NCBI RefSeq assembly: GCF_022662535.1
Contig: NZ_JAKQYM010000011.1
Coordinates: forward strand, 1 to 64,000
From: Polaribacter marinus
GTDB lineage: Bacteria > Bacteroidota > Bacteroidia > Flavobacteriales > Flavobacteriaceae
DNA: 64,000 nt
Reading direction: 5' to 3'
Positions within the stretch are counted from its first letter, which is position 1; every line of letters begins with the position of its first letter. This document shows, piece after piece, positions 33,741 through 44,040 of the stretch. The notes under the pieces are model-generated. The model saw nothing but the letters and a program-made list of their open reading frames with translations. It searched no databases and was not told where the DNA came from. Position numbers and translations under genes: made by a program.

Positions 33741-35633
33741 TTAATCTACATTATCATGTAAAAAAGAGTTATTAGATTTAAAATCGATCTTATCTTCATC
33801 TTTTTGAATTGCCGTTTTAGAATTGCTTATTGGAGCATCTAAATTTAAATCTATCCCTTGTCTTTTATATGCAGGTTGACTGGAAATCTCATCTACATTC
33901 TTACTCAACTGATCGTTAAACTTGTAATTAAAAGCTTTCATTTTATTACGTCTATCTTTCGTTGTTTTTCTAACTTCACTAATGGTTAAGTCTAAAGGAG
34001 TGATTTCTTCACTTGTCATTTCAATTTTATTAATTTCAGATTGTAGAGAAGCTGTTTTTAACTCAAATGTTATTTCTTCCTCTTCTATAGTTGTTTTATT
34101 TTCAACAATATGAGAACTTTTACCAATAGTAGGTTTTGCATCAAAATCTTCTAATACATAACGAGTTTCTACTTCTTTCTTTTCAAAAACAATCTCTTCA
34201 GCACCAAACACTTCTATTTCATTTACATTCTTTTCTTCATTTAAATTGAATTTAATTTCTTCATCAGCTTTTACTTCTGTATAAGAATTTAAAGGTAAAT
34301 CAAATAACAAATCTGCTTGTAATTGTTGTGGTTCTTCTTTTATTTCTTCTTTAACAGGAGTTATATCTGTTATAATAAAATCATCTTCAGCAATTGTTTC
34401 TAAATGAATTTCATCATAAGTTACAGGCATATTTGCAATTAAATCAGAAGTTTGAATTAAATCCATTTTAGGCAACTTCTCTTCAACTTCTTCTTCTAGT
34501 GTATGTACAATTTTTTGTTCAACGGGATTTATAGGTTGATTTAATGTTGGAGCCTTGGTAATTGTTTTATCAGAAAAATCATAAGTTGCCTTTTGTTCAT
34601 CTTCTAGAGTATGTACAATTTTTTTTACTTCTGTATTGGTGATTGTACTTTGTTGATCTGCCGCAAATCCTGTAGCCACAATCGTTACAGAAATTGCATC
34701 GCCTAGATTTTCATCTTCACCAATTCCCATAATAATATTTGCATCGTAACCAGCTTCATCTTGAATATAATCGTTAATTTCTCCGATTTCATCTAATGTA
34801 ACTTCGTTAGATCCTGATACAATTAGCAACAAAACATTTTTAGCTCCTGTAATTTTATTATCGTTTAACAAAGGAGAGTCTAATGCTTTTACGATAGCAT
34901 TTTTAGCTCTGTTTGTACCTTCTTCTTTTGCAGATCCCATAATAGCAGTTCCACTATTAGAAAGTACTGTTTTAGCATCATGTAAATCTATATTCTGTTT
35001 ATAATGATGTGTAATTACCTCTGCAATACCTTTAGATGCAGTAGATAAAACTTCGTCAGCTTTAGAAAAACCTGCTTTAAAGCCAAGGTTTCCATATACT
35101 TCACGTAATTTATTATTATTGATAACAATTAAAGAATCAACATTTTGACGCAGTTGGTCGATTCCTAATTGAGCTTGTTTTGAGCGCATTCTACCTTCAA
35201 ACTGAAAGGGCATTGTTACAATACCCACAGTTAAAATGTCCATATCTTTTGCAATTTTTGCAATAATTGGTGCTGCACCAGTTCCTGTTCCTCCCCCCAT
35301 ACCAGCTGTAATAAATACCATTTTTGTTTGAGTATTTAACATTTGCTGGATTTCTTGCAAACTCTCTTTAGCTGCTTTGGCTCCTATTTCTGGATTTGCA
35401 CCTGCACCTAAACCGGAAGTTAAATTTGCTCCTAGTTGAATTTTATTAGGGATTGGACTATTTTCTAAAGCTTGTGCATCTGTATTACAGATTACAAAAT
35501 CTACTCCTTTTATATGTTGTTTAAACATATGATTTACTGCATTGCTACCTCCACCCCCAACACCAATTACTTTTATGGTATTAGATTGTGTTTTAGGCAT
35601 GTCAAATGAAATGTTATCGAATTCTGCGCTCAT
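33741..35633 (-). CDS. ftsZ: cell division protein FtsZ
   Basis: Tubulin-like GTPase that forms the division ring, 630 aa. GTP-binding parts: GVGGGGSNAVNHM near 24-36, the tubulin signature GGGTGTGAAP, and the T7 loop NADFAD-type region near residue 210-230. The globular core ends near residue 330. It is followed by an unusually long acidic, low-complexity linker (about 230 residues, with many Glu and repeated TLEDEQK / TLEEEVE) and a C-terminal peptide containing PAYKRQGIDL, like the FtsA-binding tail. A further 35 or so residues follow this peptide. Last gene of the dcw cluster, 48 bp behind ftsA. Confidence 0.97.
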   Translation of the reverse strand: MSAEFDNISFDMPKTQSNTIKVIGVGGGGSNAVNHMFKQHIKGVDFVICNTDAQALENSPIPNKIQLGANLTSGLGAGANPEIGAKAAKESLQEIQQMLNTQTKMVFITAGMGGGTGTGAAPIIAKIAKDMDILTVGIVTMPFQFEGRMRSKQAQLGIDQLRQNVDSLIVINNNKLREVYGNLGFKAGFSKADEVLSTASKGIAEVITHHYKQNIDLHDAKTVLSNSGTAIMGSAKEEGTNRAKNAIVKALDSPLLNDNKITGAKNVLLLIVSGSNEVTLDEIGEINDYIQDEAGYDANIIMGIGEDENLGDAISVTIVATGFAADQQSTITNTEVKKIVHTLEDEQKATYDFSDKTITKAPTLNQPINPVEQKIVHTLEEEVEEKLPKMDLIQTSDLIANMPVTYDEIHLETIAEDDFIITDITPVKEEIKEEPQQLQADLLFDLPLNSYTEVKADEEIKFNLNEEKNVNEIEVFGAEEIVFEKKEVETRYVLEDFDAKPTIGKSSHIVENKTTIEEEEITFELKTASLQSEINKIEMTSEEITPLDLTISEVRKTTKDRRNKMKAFNYKFNDQLSKNVDEISSQPAYKRQGIDLNLDAPISNSKTAIQKDEDKIDFKSNNSFLHDNVD

Positions 35634-35681
35634 AATAACGTATCTATTGTTTATTTTTATAATTTGTTTATTCTTTTTCTC

Positions 35682-37001
35682 TTATTCTGCGTTGTCTAAA
35701 AAATCTTTTAATCCTTCTACAAATTTTTCGAAAAACGATTTCTTTTTTGGTTTTGATTTTTCTACAACAATTGGTTCTTCTTCTACTTCTACACTCTTAG
35801 AATCATCAATAAATTCTTCTTCAATTTTTTCTTCAATGCATTGCTTATCCAAACCTTCCATTAATAAACCAACAGTAGTAGCAAAAGCAGGGCTCGATAA
35901 TATTTCATCAGAATCTCCCGCCAAATGTTCGTTTGGATATCCAATTCTAGCATCCATACCTGTTATGTATTCTACCAATTGACGTAAATGTTTTAATTGT
36001 GCACCACCACCTGTAAGAACAATTCCTGCAATTAATTTTCCTTTTGCAGTTTCATGTCCGTAATTTTTTATTTCTAAATATACTTGCTCTATAATTTCTT
36101 GAACTCTTGCATGTATAATTTTTGATAAATTTTTTAATGTAATTTCTTTAGGTTCTCTTCCTCTTAATCCTGGTATAGAAACAATTTCAGTTTCTTTATT
36201 TTCTCCTGGCCATGCAGAACCAAATTTTATTTTTAATAACTCTGCTTGTTTTTCTATAATTGAACAACCTTCTTTGATATCATCTGTAATTACATTTCCA
36301 CCAAAAGGAATGACAGCAGTGTGTCTAATTATTCCATCTTTAAAGATTGCTAAATCGGTAGTACCACCTCCTATATCAATTAATGCAACTCCTGCTTCTT
36401 TTTCTTCTTGACTTAATACTGCAGCCGCAGATGCTAAGGGTTCTAATGTAATATCACTTAATCCTAATCCAGCACTTTTTACACAGCGTCCAATATTTCT
36501 AATTGAAGAGACTTGCCCAACAACTACGTGAAAATTTGCTTCTAGGCGTCCACCATACATTCCAATTGGTTCTTTAATATCTGCTTGAGAATCTACTTTG
36601 TACTCTTGTGGCAATACATGAATAATTTCTTCTCCAGGTAGCATCACTAATTTATGAACTTGGTTTACAAGATTCTCTATATCTACTTCATCAATTACTT
36701 CATCTGCGTTATTTCTTGTGATATAATCACTATGGTGTAAACTTCTAATATGTTGACCAGCAATACCTACGACTACATTTTCAATTTTCTCACCAGAAAT
36801 ACTTTCTGCTTCCTCTACTGCTTGCTGAATCGATTGTATGGTTTGTGTAATATTGCTAACAACACCTCGTTTAACTCCTAAGCTTTTTGCCTTACCAATA
36901 CCAATCACCTCAATCTTGCCATATTCGTTCTTACGACCAATCATTGCAGCGATTTTGGTTGTACCAATATCTAAACCAATTGCTATTTTATTGTTTTCCA
37001 T
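35682..37001 (-). CDS. ftsA: cell division protein FtsA
   Basis: Actin-like ATPase that anchors FtsZ to the membrane, 439 aa. Phosphate 1 motif GLDIGTTKIAAMIG at the N-terminus, phosphate 2 VALIDIGGGTTDLAIF, adenosine motif GIVLTGGGAQLKHL. After a Glu-rich linker, the C-terminal amphipathic helix FFEKFVEGLKDFLDNAE is the membrane-targeting tail. It lies 6 bp behind ftsQ in the same operon. Confidence 0.96.
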   Translation of the reverse strand: MENNKIAIGLDIGTTKIAAMIGRKNEYGKIEVIGIGKAKSLGVKRGVVSNITQTIQSIQQAVEEAESISGEKIENVVVGIAGQHIRSLHHSDYITRNNADEVIDEVDIENLVNQVHKLVMLPGEEIIHVLPQEYKVDSQADIKEPIGMYGGRLEANFHVVVGQVSSIRNIGRCVKSAGLGLSDITLEPLASAAAVLSQEEKEAGVALIDIGGGTTDLAIFKDGIIRHTAVIPFGGNVITDDIKEGCSIIEKQAELLKIKFGSAWPGENKETEIVSIPGLRGREPKEITLKNLSKIIHARVQEIIEQVYLEIKNYGHETAKGKLIAGIVLTGGGAQLKHLRQLVEYITGMDARIGYPNEHLAGDSDEILSSPAFATTVGLLMEGLDKQCIEEKIEEEFIDDSKSVEVEEEPIVVEKSKPKKKSFFEKFVEGLKDFLDNAE

Positions 37002-37007
37002 TTTGAT

Positions 37008-37733
37008 TTATTTTGCGCACACAACTTGGTTGTGATATTTTAAATTAATCGTTTTATAATTCTGAATCGTTTTATCTTCAAATGTTTTGTTATAAAACGC
37101 TTTTAACTTCTTAAATTTTATATCAAGCTCTGTTAATTTTCCGAAATTAATTTTATAACCTCCACTTCTCACGGAAAATTGATACTCATCCTCTCCAAAT
37201 TTCTGCACACTAACAATTTCTTTTTTAAGAAAATCATCTTGTAAAATAGCAGAAATTAATGGTTTAATTTGGTTGATTTCTTTGTCATTATTTATTCCAA
37301 AAACCAACAAAACTCTTGCTGAATGATTATCAGACAAAGGAACCTTTACTCCTTGTTTATCAATATAATAAGAACCTTTTTCATTTAGAATTCTTGCTAT
37401 TGGTGTGCGCTGTTTTACAATCGCTTTTACAGTCCCATCAACCGTTAAAAAAACCGAAGCTTTTTCTACATAAGGGTTTTTTAAAACATTATTCTCTAAA
37501 CCGTATAAATTTATCACAGATTTTGCTTGGTTTTGTATGGTTTCATTATTTTGTATTAACAATTTATTAACCATAGAATGTGATAAAAAATTATTGTCAC
37601 CTGCCTCAAATTCCACAACAATATTTGTAACTTTCTTATTAAAATTTCTTTTAGAAGAAAAACCATACAAAAAGCCTAAACTTATTGTTAACACTACAAA
37701 TAACAGGTATTTTAAAATCCTCTTAAATCTCAT
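37008..37733 (-). CDS. ftsQ: cell division protein FtsQ
   Basis: Bitopic division protein, 241 aa. A short basic cytoplasmic N-terminus (MRFKRILK), one membrane helix (YLLFVVLTISLGFLYGF), then an extracytoplasmic POTRA-like region (VVEFEAGDNNFLSHSMVNKLL) and the beta domain with VEKASVFLTVDGTVKAIVKQRTP split across residues 90-115. Sequence conservation in this family is low, so position between murC and ftsA carries much of the assignment. It overlaps murC by 11 bp. Confidence 0.88.
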   Translation of the reverse strand: MRFKRILKYLLFVVLTISLGFLYGFSSKRNFNKKVTNIVVEFEAGDNNFLSHSMVNKLLIQNNETIQNQAKSVINLYGLENNVLKNPYVEKASVFLTVDGTVKAIVKQRTPIARILNEKGSYYIDKQGVKVPLSDNHSARVLLVFGINNDKEINQIKPLISAILQDDFLKKEIVSVQKFGEDEYQFSVRSGGYKINFGKLTELDIKFKKLKAFYNKTFEDKTIQNYKTINLKYHNQVVCAK

Positions 37734-39075
37734 TTTTACGGGTATTTAAAAAATGTTTTGTAACCTCTTCTATCATAACACCAATGTCTCCAGCCCCCAA
37801 CATGGTAACCACTTTTGCAGATGAATTATTAATATCTTTTAGTAAATTATTTTTTTTAGACATTTTTTTCTGCTTACTATTAATCTTACTCAACAGCCAC
37901 TCTGAATTTACCCCTTCAATAGGTAATTCTCTTGCGGGATAAATATCTAACAAGATAACTTCATCAAATTTTGATAAAGCAGCAGCAAAATCATCAATAA
38001 AATCTTTTGTTCTAGAAAATAAATGTGGCTGAAAAACTACTAATACTTTTTCATTAGGATACATTTCTCTAACCGAATTTTCTACAGCATTTATTTCTGT
38101 TGGATGATGTGCGTAATCATCAATTAAAACAAAATCATCTGTTTTAATTTTATATGAAAATCTTCGTTTCACTCCCTTAAAAGAAGCCAAACTTTCTTTT
38201 ATTTTCTCTAAAGAAATTCCATAAACATCTGCCATTGCTAAAGCCGCTAAAGCATTCATAACATTATGTTTTCCTGGTAAATGGAATTCTATATTTTTTA
38301 TTGTTGTTGATGGAGTTTGCACATCAAAAACATATTTTCCACTTTCAATTTTTAAATTAAATGCTTTGTAATCTGCCTCTTCATTTACAGCGTAGGTTAA
38401 GCCTTTTAAAGGCAAGCCTTTTGCAACAATTAAAGTGTCTGAAACTTTTTGCGCAAATTCTACAAACGATTCTGTTAAACTTTCAGAATCTCCATAAATA
38501 TCTAAATGATCTGCATCCATAGAAGTTACACATGCAATATTGGGTGCTAATTTTAAAAAAGATCTATCAAATTCATCTGCTTCTACAACGCTAATTTTGT
38601 CTTCACCTAAAATTAAATTCGAATTGTAATTTTCTGCAATACCTCCTAAAAATGACGTTGCATTTTCTTCTTGCATTATATGTCCTAAAATAGAAGAAGT
38701 AGTGGTTTTTCCATGCGTACCTGCAACAGCCAAACAAAAAGTGTTTTCTGTAATTTTACCTAAAACTTCGGATCTTTTTAGAACTGTAAAACCATTTTCT
38801 ATAAAGTAATTTAATTCTGCATGGTTCTTAGGAATTGCGGGTGTATATACAACTAAAGTCTTTTCGTTATTTAAAAAAGGCAAAGGAATTTCTTTTACAG
38901 CATCTTCATAATGAATTTTTGCTCCCATTTTCTCTAGCTCTTTAGTGAGTAAAGTTGCCGTTTTATCATAACCCGCTACCTGTTTTTTATTTACAACAAA
39001 ATAACGCGCAATAGCACTCATACCGATGCCTCCTATTCCGACAAAATAAACGTTATGTATACTCTTTAATTTCAC
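37723..39075 (-). CDS. murC: UDP-N-acetylmuramate-L-alanine ligase
   Basis: Adds the first amino acid (L-Ala) to UDP-MurNAc, 450 aa. N-terminal [13 protein letters not shown] (nucleotide-sugar binding), the ATP loop [17 protein letters not shown], and [10 protein letters not shown] in the middle domain are diagnostic for MurC. Overlaps murG by 4 bp and ftsQ by 11 bp, a sign of translational coupling. Confidence 0.97.
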   Translation of the reverse strand: MKLKSIHNVYFVGIGGIGMSAIARYFVVNKKQVAGYDKTATLLTKELEKMGAKIHYEDAVKEIPLPFLNNEKTLVVYTPAIPKNHAELNYFIENGFTVLKRSEVLGKITENTFCLAVAGTHGKTTTSSILGHIMQEENATSFLGGIAENYNSNLILGEDKISVVEADEFDRSFLKLAPNIACVTSMDADHLDIYGDSESLTESFVEFAQKVSDTLIVAKGLPLKGLTYAVNEEADYKAFNLKIESGKYVFDVQTPSTTIKNIEFHLPGKHNVMNALAALAMADVYGISLEKIKESLASFKGVKRRFSYKIKTDDFVLIDDYAHHPTEINAVENSVREMYPNEKVLVVFQPHLFSRTKDFIDDFAAALSKFDEVILLDIYPARELPIEGVNSEWLLSKINSKQKKMSKKNNLLKDINNSSAKVVTMLGAGDIGVMIEEVTKHFLNTRKNEI

Positions 39076-40166
39076 CCCTTTAATAACTTTTCAATTTCAT
39101 TTACAATATCTGTTGTTGCACTTGGCAAGGCTAATTCTTTTATATTTTCTGATAAATTTTGTCGTTTCCCTTCATCTTTTATCAATGTTTCAAAAACAAT
39201 AGGAAACGTATCCAATTCACTTTCTTTCAACAAAATAGCAGCGTGTTTGTCTGCAATAGATTTAGCATTTTTTGTTTGATGATCTTCTGCCACATTTGGT
39301 GACGGAATAAACACCACTGGTTTTCCAACAATACACAACTCCGAAACCGAACTTGCACCTGCTCTAGAAATTACAATATCAGAAGCAGCATATGCAAAAT
39401 CCATTCTATTTATAAATTGATGCACTTGCACATATTTTAGCGCATCATATTCTTTATACTCATCAAAATATAATTTACCACATTGCCAAATAATTTGAAT
39501 TTCTTGACTCTTAAAAAACTCTAAATTACTTTCTATCAATTGATTAATCCTTCTTGCCCCTAAGCTTCCTCCTAAAATTAAGACCGTTTTCTTTTCACTA
39601 TCTAATTTAAAAAAAGTTTTTCCTTCTTTTGTTTTAGAATGAATAGACAACAAATCTTGGCGAACAGGGTTTCCTGTTTTCACAATTTTATCAATAGGAA
39701 AAAAACGCTCTAAATGATCGTAAGCAACACAAATTCTATTTGCTTTTTTACTTAACAGTTTATTAGTGATTCCCGGAAAAGAATTCTGCTCTTGTATTAA
39801 TGTTGGAATTCCTTTTCGATTTGCCATCATTAAAGTTGGTCCACTTGCAAAACCACCTGTTCCAATTGCTACATTTGGTTTAAACTTTCTAATAATTTTT
39901 GAGGCATTCCATAAACTACTAATCAGTTTAAAAGGAAATAATAAATTAGTTATCGTAAGTTTTCTTTGAATACCAGAAATCCACAAACCTTTAATTTGAT
40001 ATCCTGCTTGTGGAACTTTTTCCATTTCCATTTTATCTTTAGCTCCCACAAACAAAAAATTTGCATCTGGAAAACGCAGCTTTAATTCGTTTGCAATTGC
40101 AATTGCTGGATAGATGTGTCCACCTGTTCCTCCTCCAGAAATTAGTATGTTAATCGATTGTTTCAT
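39072..40166 (-). CDS. murG: UDP-N-acetylglucosamine transferase MurG (lipid II synthesis)
   Basis: Transfers GlcNAc to lipid I on the inner face of the membrane, 364 aa. [19 protein letters not shown] at the N-terminus, [20 protein letters not shown], and [24 protein letters not shown] (read in two parts) are the GT28 family motifs, including the acceptor- and UDP-GlcNAc-binding segments. Overlaps ftsW by 17 bp upstream and murC by 4 bp downstream. Confidence 0.97.
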   Translation of the reverse strand: MKQSINILISGGGTGGHIYPAIAIANELKLRFPDANFLFVGAKDKMEMEKVPQAGYQIKGLWISGIQRKLTITNLLFPFKLISSLWNASKIIRKFKPNVAIGTGGFASGPTLMMANRKGIPTLIQEQNSFPGITNKLLSKKANRICVAYDHLERFFPIDKIVKTGNPVRQDLLSIHSKTKEGKTFFKLDSEKKTVLILGGSLGARRINQLIESNLEFFKSQEIQIIWQCGKLYFDEYKEYDALKYVQVHQFINRMDFAYAASDIVISRAGASSVSELCIVGKPVVFIPSPNVAEDHQTKNAKSIADKHAAILLKESELDTFPIVFETLIKDEGKRQNLSENIKELALPSATTDIVNEIEKLLKG

Positions 40167-41334
40167 GCAAAATATCTAAAGGGTTATCATCTAAAATATC
40201 TTCTTCGGTTTCTTGTTTTGATGCACTTACACTTAAAATCATCCCCAACGCAAAACAGGTCATCCAAATAGAAGTTCCTCCGCTACTTATTAAGGGCAAC
40301 GTTTGCCCGGTAACAGGAAACAAATTTGTAGCAACTGCCATATTTATTGTAGCTTGAAAAATAATTGGAAAACCAACACCAAGTACTAATAACGTACCAA
40401 AAATTGTAGTTGTTTTTTTAATAACAACAAAAATTCTGAACAGTAATAAAAAATATATTGATATAATTATAACGGCTCCTAACAAACCATATTCTTCTAT
40501 AATAATTGCAAAAATAAAATCTGATGAAGATTGTGGTAAAAAGTTTTTTTGCACGCTTTTTCCTGGACCAAGACCTACCGTTCGGCCTGTTGCAATGGCT
40601 ATTTTGGCTTTTTCAACTTGATACGCTTCTTTAGCTCCATCACCAGAAAAGCTCTCAATTCTATTTTGCCAAGTTTGAACTCTATTTGGCATTGCATCTG
40701 GAAAAGCTTTTGCTACTAATACAAAAAATGCCAATCCAACAATTCCTGCCCCAATTATAAAACCAATATATTTTAATGGATAACCTCCAATAAAAACAAG
40801 TAATAAAATCATTGAAAAGATAATGGCCGTGGTAGAAAAATTTGCAGGTAAAATTAGTATTAAAACAGCTCCAACCGGTAACCAAAGTTGTAACAAACTC
40901 TCTTTAAAATTAATTTTCTTTTCTTTATTTTTTGCTAAATACCTTGCCACATATACCATTAACACCAAACCTGCCAAAGTAGATGTTTGAAAACCAATAC
41001 CTGCAAAACGAATCCATCTACTAGCATTTGCGCCGCCTATTGTGGTTCCTTGTGCTAATGTAACAACCAATAAAATAATAACTACAGGTAACATCAATAC
41101 AGAACCTCCAGAAAAATACCTGTATGGAACTTTATGAACTCCATAAATTATTGCAAAGCCCATTATTAATAAAACCATGTGCTTAACTAAATACCCTAAA
41201 GTAGATCCTGCACCCACAACATACACCAAATTTGTACTTGCACTATACACAGGCATAAATGAAAATATAGCCAAAACAGCAACAATTGCCCAAATGGTTT
41301 TATCTCCTTTTATATGTTGAAAAATGGTTTTCAT
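40150..41334 (-). CDS. ftsW: FtsW (SEDS lipid II polymerase of division)
   Basis: Polytopic SEDS-family glycosyltransferase, 394 aa, about ten membrane segments. Characteristic parts are [34 protein letters not shown] (as two consecutive motifs), a large extracytoplasmic loop, [13 protein letters not shown], and the C-terminal [17 protein letters not shown]. The dcw location and partner ftsI favour FtsW over RodA. A 143-bp gap separates it from murD, the largest within the cluster; no clear promoter was seen there. Confidence 0.95.
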   Translation of the reverse strand: MKTIFQHIKGDKTIWAIVAVLAIFSFMPVYSASTNLVYVVGAGSTLGYLVKHMVLLIMGFAIIYGVHKVPYRYFSGGSVLMLPVVIILLVVTLAQGTTIGGANASRWIRFAGIGFQTSTLAGLVLMVYVARYLAKNKEKKINFKESLLQLWLPVGAVLILILPANFSTTAIIFSMILLLVFIGGYPLKYIGFIIGAGIVGLAFFVLVAKAFPDAMPNRVQTWQNRIESFSGDGAKEAYQVEKAKIAIATGRTVGLGPGKSVQKNFLPQSSSDFIFAIIIEEYGLLGAVIIISIYFLLLFRIFVVIKKTTTIFGTLLVLGVGFPIIFQATINMAVATNLFPVTGQTLPLISSGGTSIWMTCFALGMILSVSASKQETEEDILDDNPLDILHETID

Positions 41335-41477
41335 TATTCTATTCTAATTTCTTCCAAAGAAGGGAACACACTATTGTATTTTCTCTTTTACCCTTATTTT
41401 TATTTATCTTATTTTTTTACTCATCTCTATAACCTGTTAATTATTTCAATTTTAGAAAGGCTGTAATGAGATGTTTT

Positions 41478-42812
41478 TTATAGATTTTTCACCGCATTCT
41501 TAAATTGAATTCCTCTGTCTTCATAATTCTTAAACAAATCGAAACTTGCACAAGCAGGTGAAAGCAAAACAGTTTCACCTCTTTCTGCCAATTTATGAGA
41601 AACTTTAACGGCTTCTTCAGCTCCAACCGTTTCGACAATAATATCAACCACATTGCCAAAAGTGTTTTTAATTTTTTCATTATCAACACCTAAGCAAACA
41701 ATTGCTTTTACTTTTTCTCTTACCAAAGGAAGTAAATCATTATAATCATTTCCTTTATCTACACCACCAACAATCCATACAGTAGTTTTATCCATGCATT
41801 CTAAAGCATAAAAAGTAGCATTTATATTTGTTGCCTTAGAATCGTTGATATACTCAACTCCCTTAACTTTAGCCACCTGTTCTAATCGGTGTTCTGCTCC
41901 TTCAAAATCTTCTAAGCTTTCTTTTATAACTTGCCTTCTAGCTTTTAATAATTGTGCAGTCATGGTTGCTGCCATTGCATTTTTAGTATTGTGCTTTCCT
42001 TTTATTGTTAAAGTTGATAGTGGCATATTAAATATATCTTTATTAATGTTGATTATTATGTTGTTTTTTCTAATAAAAGCACCAAATTCTAATTCTCTTT
42101 CAATAGAAAATGGAATTAATTTTGCTTTTGTTTTATTCTTTTTTAACCAATTATTGATAGCTTCATCATCCGCATCATAAATTAAATAATCGGTTGTTTT
42201 TTGATTTTTTGTTATTCTAAATTTTGATGCTATATAATTATTAAAATCATACTCGTATCTATCTAAATGATCTGGCGTAATATTGGTAATTACAGCAATA
42301 TGTGGAGCAAAATCTTGAATCCCGTCTAGTTGAAAACTACTTAATTCTAAAACATAGTTATCAAAATCTTGTTCTGCCACTTGTTGCGCAAAACTATCTC
42401 CAATATTTCCTGCAACTCCAACATTAAAATTGGCATTCTTTAAAATATGATACGTTAATAATGTTGTTGTTGTCTTTCCATTTGAGCCAGTAATTCCAAC
42501 AATAGTTGCGTCTGTAAATTGAGCTGCAAATTCGATTTCTGAAATAACAGAAATTGAGTTTTTTTTCAATTTTTGAATTAAGTCAACTTTATCTGGAATT
42601 CCAGGAGATTTCATGACTACATCTGCATTTAAAATTTTGCTTTCTGTATGATTGTTTTCCTCAAATTCAATTTTATTATTTAAAAGAACTTCTTTATACT
42701 TTTTAGCTATTTTTCCTTTGTCAGAAACAAAGATGTCATACCCTTTTTTCTTACCTAAAATAGCTGTTCCTACACCGCTCTCTCCTCCACCAAGAATGAC
42801 CAATCTTTTCAT
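41478..42812 (-). CDS. murD: UDP-N-acetylmuramoylalanine-D-glutamate ligase
   Basis: Adds D-Glu to UDP-MurNAc-L-Ala, 444 aa. Motifs: LGGGESGVGTAILGKKKGYD at the nucleotide-sugar end, the ATP loop GITGSNGKTTTTLLTYH, NITPDHLDRYEYDFNNY, and the late SPACASFDLFKNYEDRG, which is typical of MurD. It directly abuts mraY (no gap). Confidence 0.97.
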   Translation of the reverse strand: MKRLVILGGGESGVGTAILGKKKGYDIFVSDKGKIAKKYKEVLLNNKIEFEENNHTESKILNADVVMKSPGIPDKVDLIQKLKKNSISVISEIEFAAQFTDATIVGITGSNGKTTTTLLTYHILKNANFNVGVAGNIGDSFAQQVAEQDFDNYVLELSSFQLDGIQDFAPHIAVITNITPDHLDRYEYDFNNYIASKFRITKNQKTTDYLIYDADDEAINNWLKKNKTKAKLIPFSIERELEFGAFIRKNNIIININKDIFNMPLSTLTIKGKHNTKNAMAATMTAQLLKARRQVIKESLEDFEGAEHRLEQVAKVKGVEYINDSKATNINATFYALECMDKTTVWIVGGVDKGNDYNDLLPLVREKVKAIVCLGVDNEKIKNTFGNVVDIIVETVGAEEAVKVSHKLAERGETVLLSPACASFDLFKNYEDRGIQFKNAVKNL

Positions 42813-44039
42813 TTATCTTAATTTCAAGGTAACAATTGTAAATACCGCTAGCAAAATTCCAACAATCCAAAAGCGAACAACAATCTTACTTTCATGATAA
42901 TTTAACTTCTGATAATGATGGTGTAAAGGCGACATTTTAAATATTCTTCTTCCTTCACCAAATCTTTTTCTGGTATATTTAAACCAAGAAACTTGCATGA
43001 TAACTGATAAGTTTTCTATTACAAAAATCCCTGCTAAAACTGGTAACAATAATTCTTTTCTAACAGCAATTGCAATAACTGCTATAATTCCTCCGATTGT
43101 TAAACTTCCTGTATCCCCCATAAAAACTTGAGCAGGGAAAGTATTATACCAAAGAAAACCAATTAAGGCTCCTGCAAAGGCAAGAATAAAAACAGTCATT
43201 TCTCCAGAATTTGGGATATACATTACATCTAAATAATCTGCAAAAACAATATTTCCAGAAACCCAAGCAAACATAGCAAGTGTTATCACCATAATTGCAG
43301 AGGAACCCGCTGCTAAACCATCGATTCCATCTGTTAGGTTTGCCCCATTAGAAATTCCCGTTACTATAAAAACAACAATGAAAATGAAAACAATCCAACC
43401 ATATTTTTCATAGCCATCACCCAAGAAACTTAAAGCTTTAGAATAATCTAATTCGTTATTTTTAAAAAAAGGAACTGTAGTTTTTGTAGACTTATGAGCA
43501 TCACCAAAAACCATTTTTTTTCCGCTTTCATTAACAATTTGCTGATTGCTAGGTAATTGTTCTTTTATGGTCACTCCATCATTAAAATATAACATTGAGC
43601 CTACAATAATCCCTAAACCAATCTGACCCAATACCTTAAACTTACCGCTTAAACCACCTTTGTCTTTTTTGAAAACTTTTATATAATCATCTAAAAAACC
43701 TATTAACCCCATCCAAACCGTAGTGATGATCAAAATAATTACATAAATATTATCTAATTTTGCTAATAACAAAACTGGAATTAAGGTTGCAAAAATAATG
43801 ATGAGTCCACCCATTGTTGGGGTTCCTGACTTTTGTTTTTGTCCGTCTAAGCCTAAATCTCTTACCGTTTCACCAACTTGTTGTTTTCTTAAAAAATCGA
43901 TAATTCTTTTACCATAAATTGTTGAAATCAATAATGACAAAATAAATGCGGCAGCAGCTCTAAATGTGATAAACTGAAACAATCCAGCTCCAGGAAAATG
44001 CGTTTGACTTTCTAAATATTGAAATAAATAATACAGCAT
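42813..44039 (-). CDS. mraY: phospho-N-acetylmuramoyl-pentapeptide transferase
   Basis: Transfers phospho-MurNAc-pentapeptide to undecaprenyl phosphate to form lipid I, 408 aa, about ten membrane helices. Catalytic motifs: [11 protein letters not shown], the aspartate pair in [43 protein letters not shown], and the HHHYQK segment with conserved histidines. An extra soluble insert (about residues 150-210, with [16 protein letters not shown]) makes it longer than E. coli MraY (360 aa); such an insert is, I believe, usual in Bacteroidetes. Confidence 0.97.
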   Translation of the reverse strand: MLYYLFQYLESQTHFPGAGLFQFITFRAAAAFILSLLISTIYGKRIIDFLRKQQVGETVRDLGLDGQKQKSGTPTMGGLIIIFATLIPVLLLAKLDNIYVIILIITTVWMGLIGFLDDYIKVFKKDKGGLSGKFKVLGQIGLGIIVGSMLYFNDGVTIKEQLPSNQQIVNESGKKMVFGDAHKSTKTTVPFFKNNELDYSKALSFLGDGYEKYGWIVFIFIVVFIVTGISNGANLTDGIDGLAAGSSAIMVITLAMFAWVSGNIVFADYLDVMYIPNSGEMTVFILAFAGALIGFLWYNTFPAQVFMGDTGSLTIGGIIAVIAIAVRKELLLPVLAGIFVIENLSVIMQVSWFKYTRKRFGEGRRIFKMSPLHHHYQKLNYHESKIVVRFWIVGILLAVFTIVTLKLR

Positions 44040-44040
44040 T

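Noticed and set aside
35542..35982. 146-codon plus-strand open frame across ftsZ/ftsA
   Set aside because: Complement of two conserved genes; serine-rich composition typical of an antisense shadow.
41335..41477. Small gene or internal promoter between murD and ftsW
   Set aside because: Only a six-codon frame (MSKKIR) and no full TAnnTTTG box were found; the gap remains unexplained but nothing can be supported.
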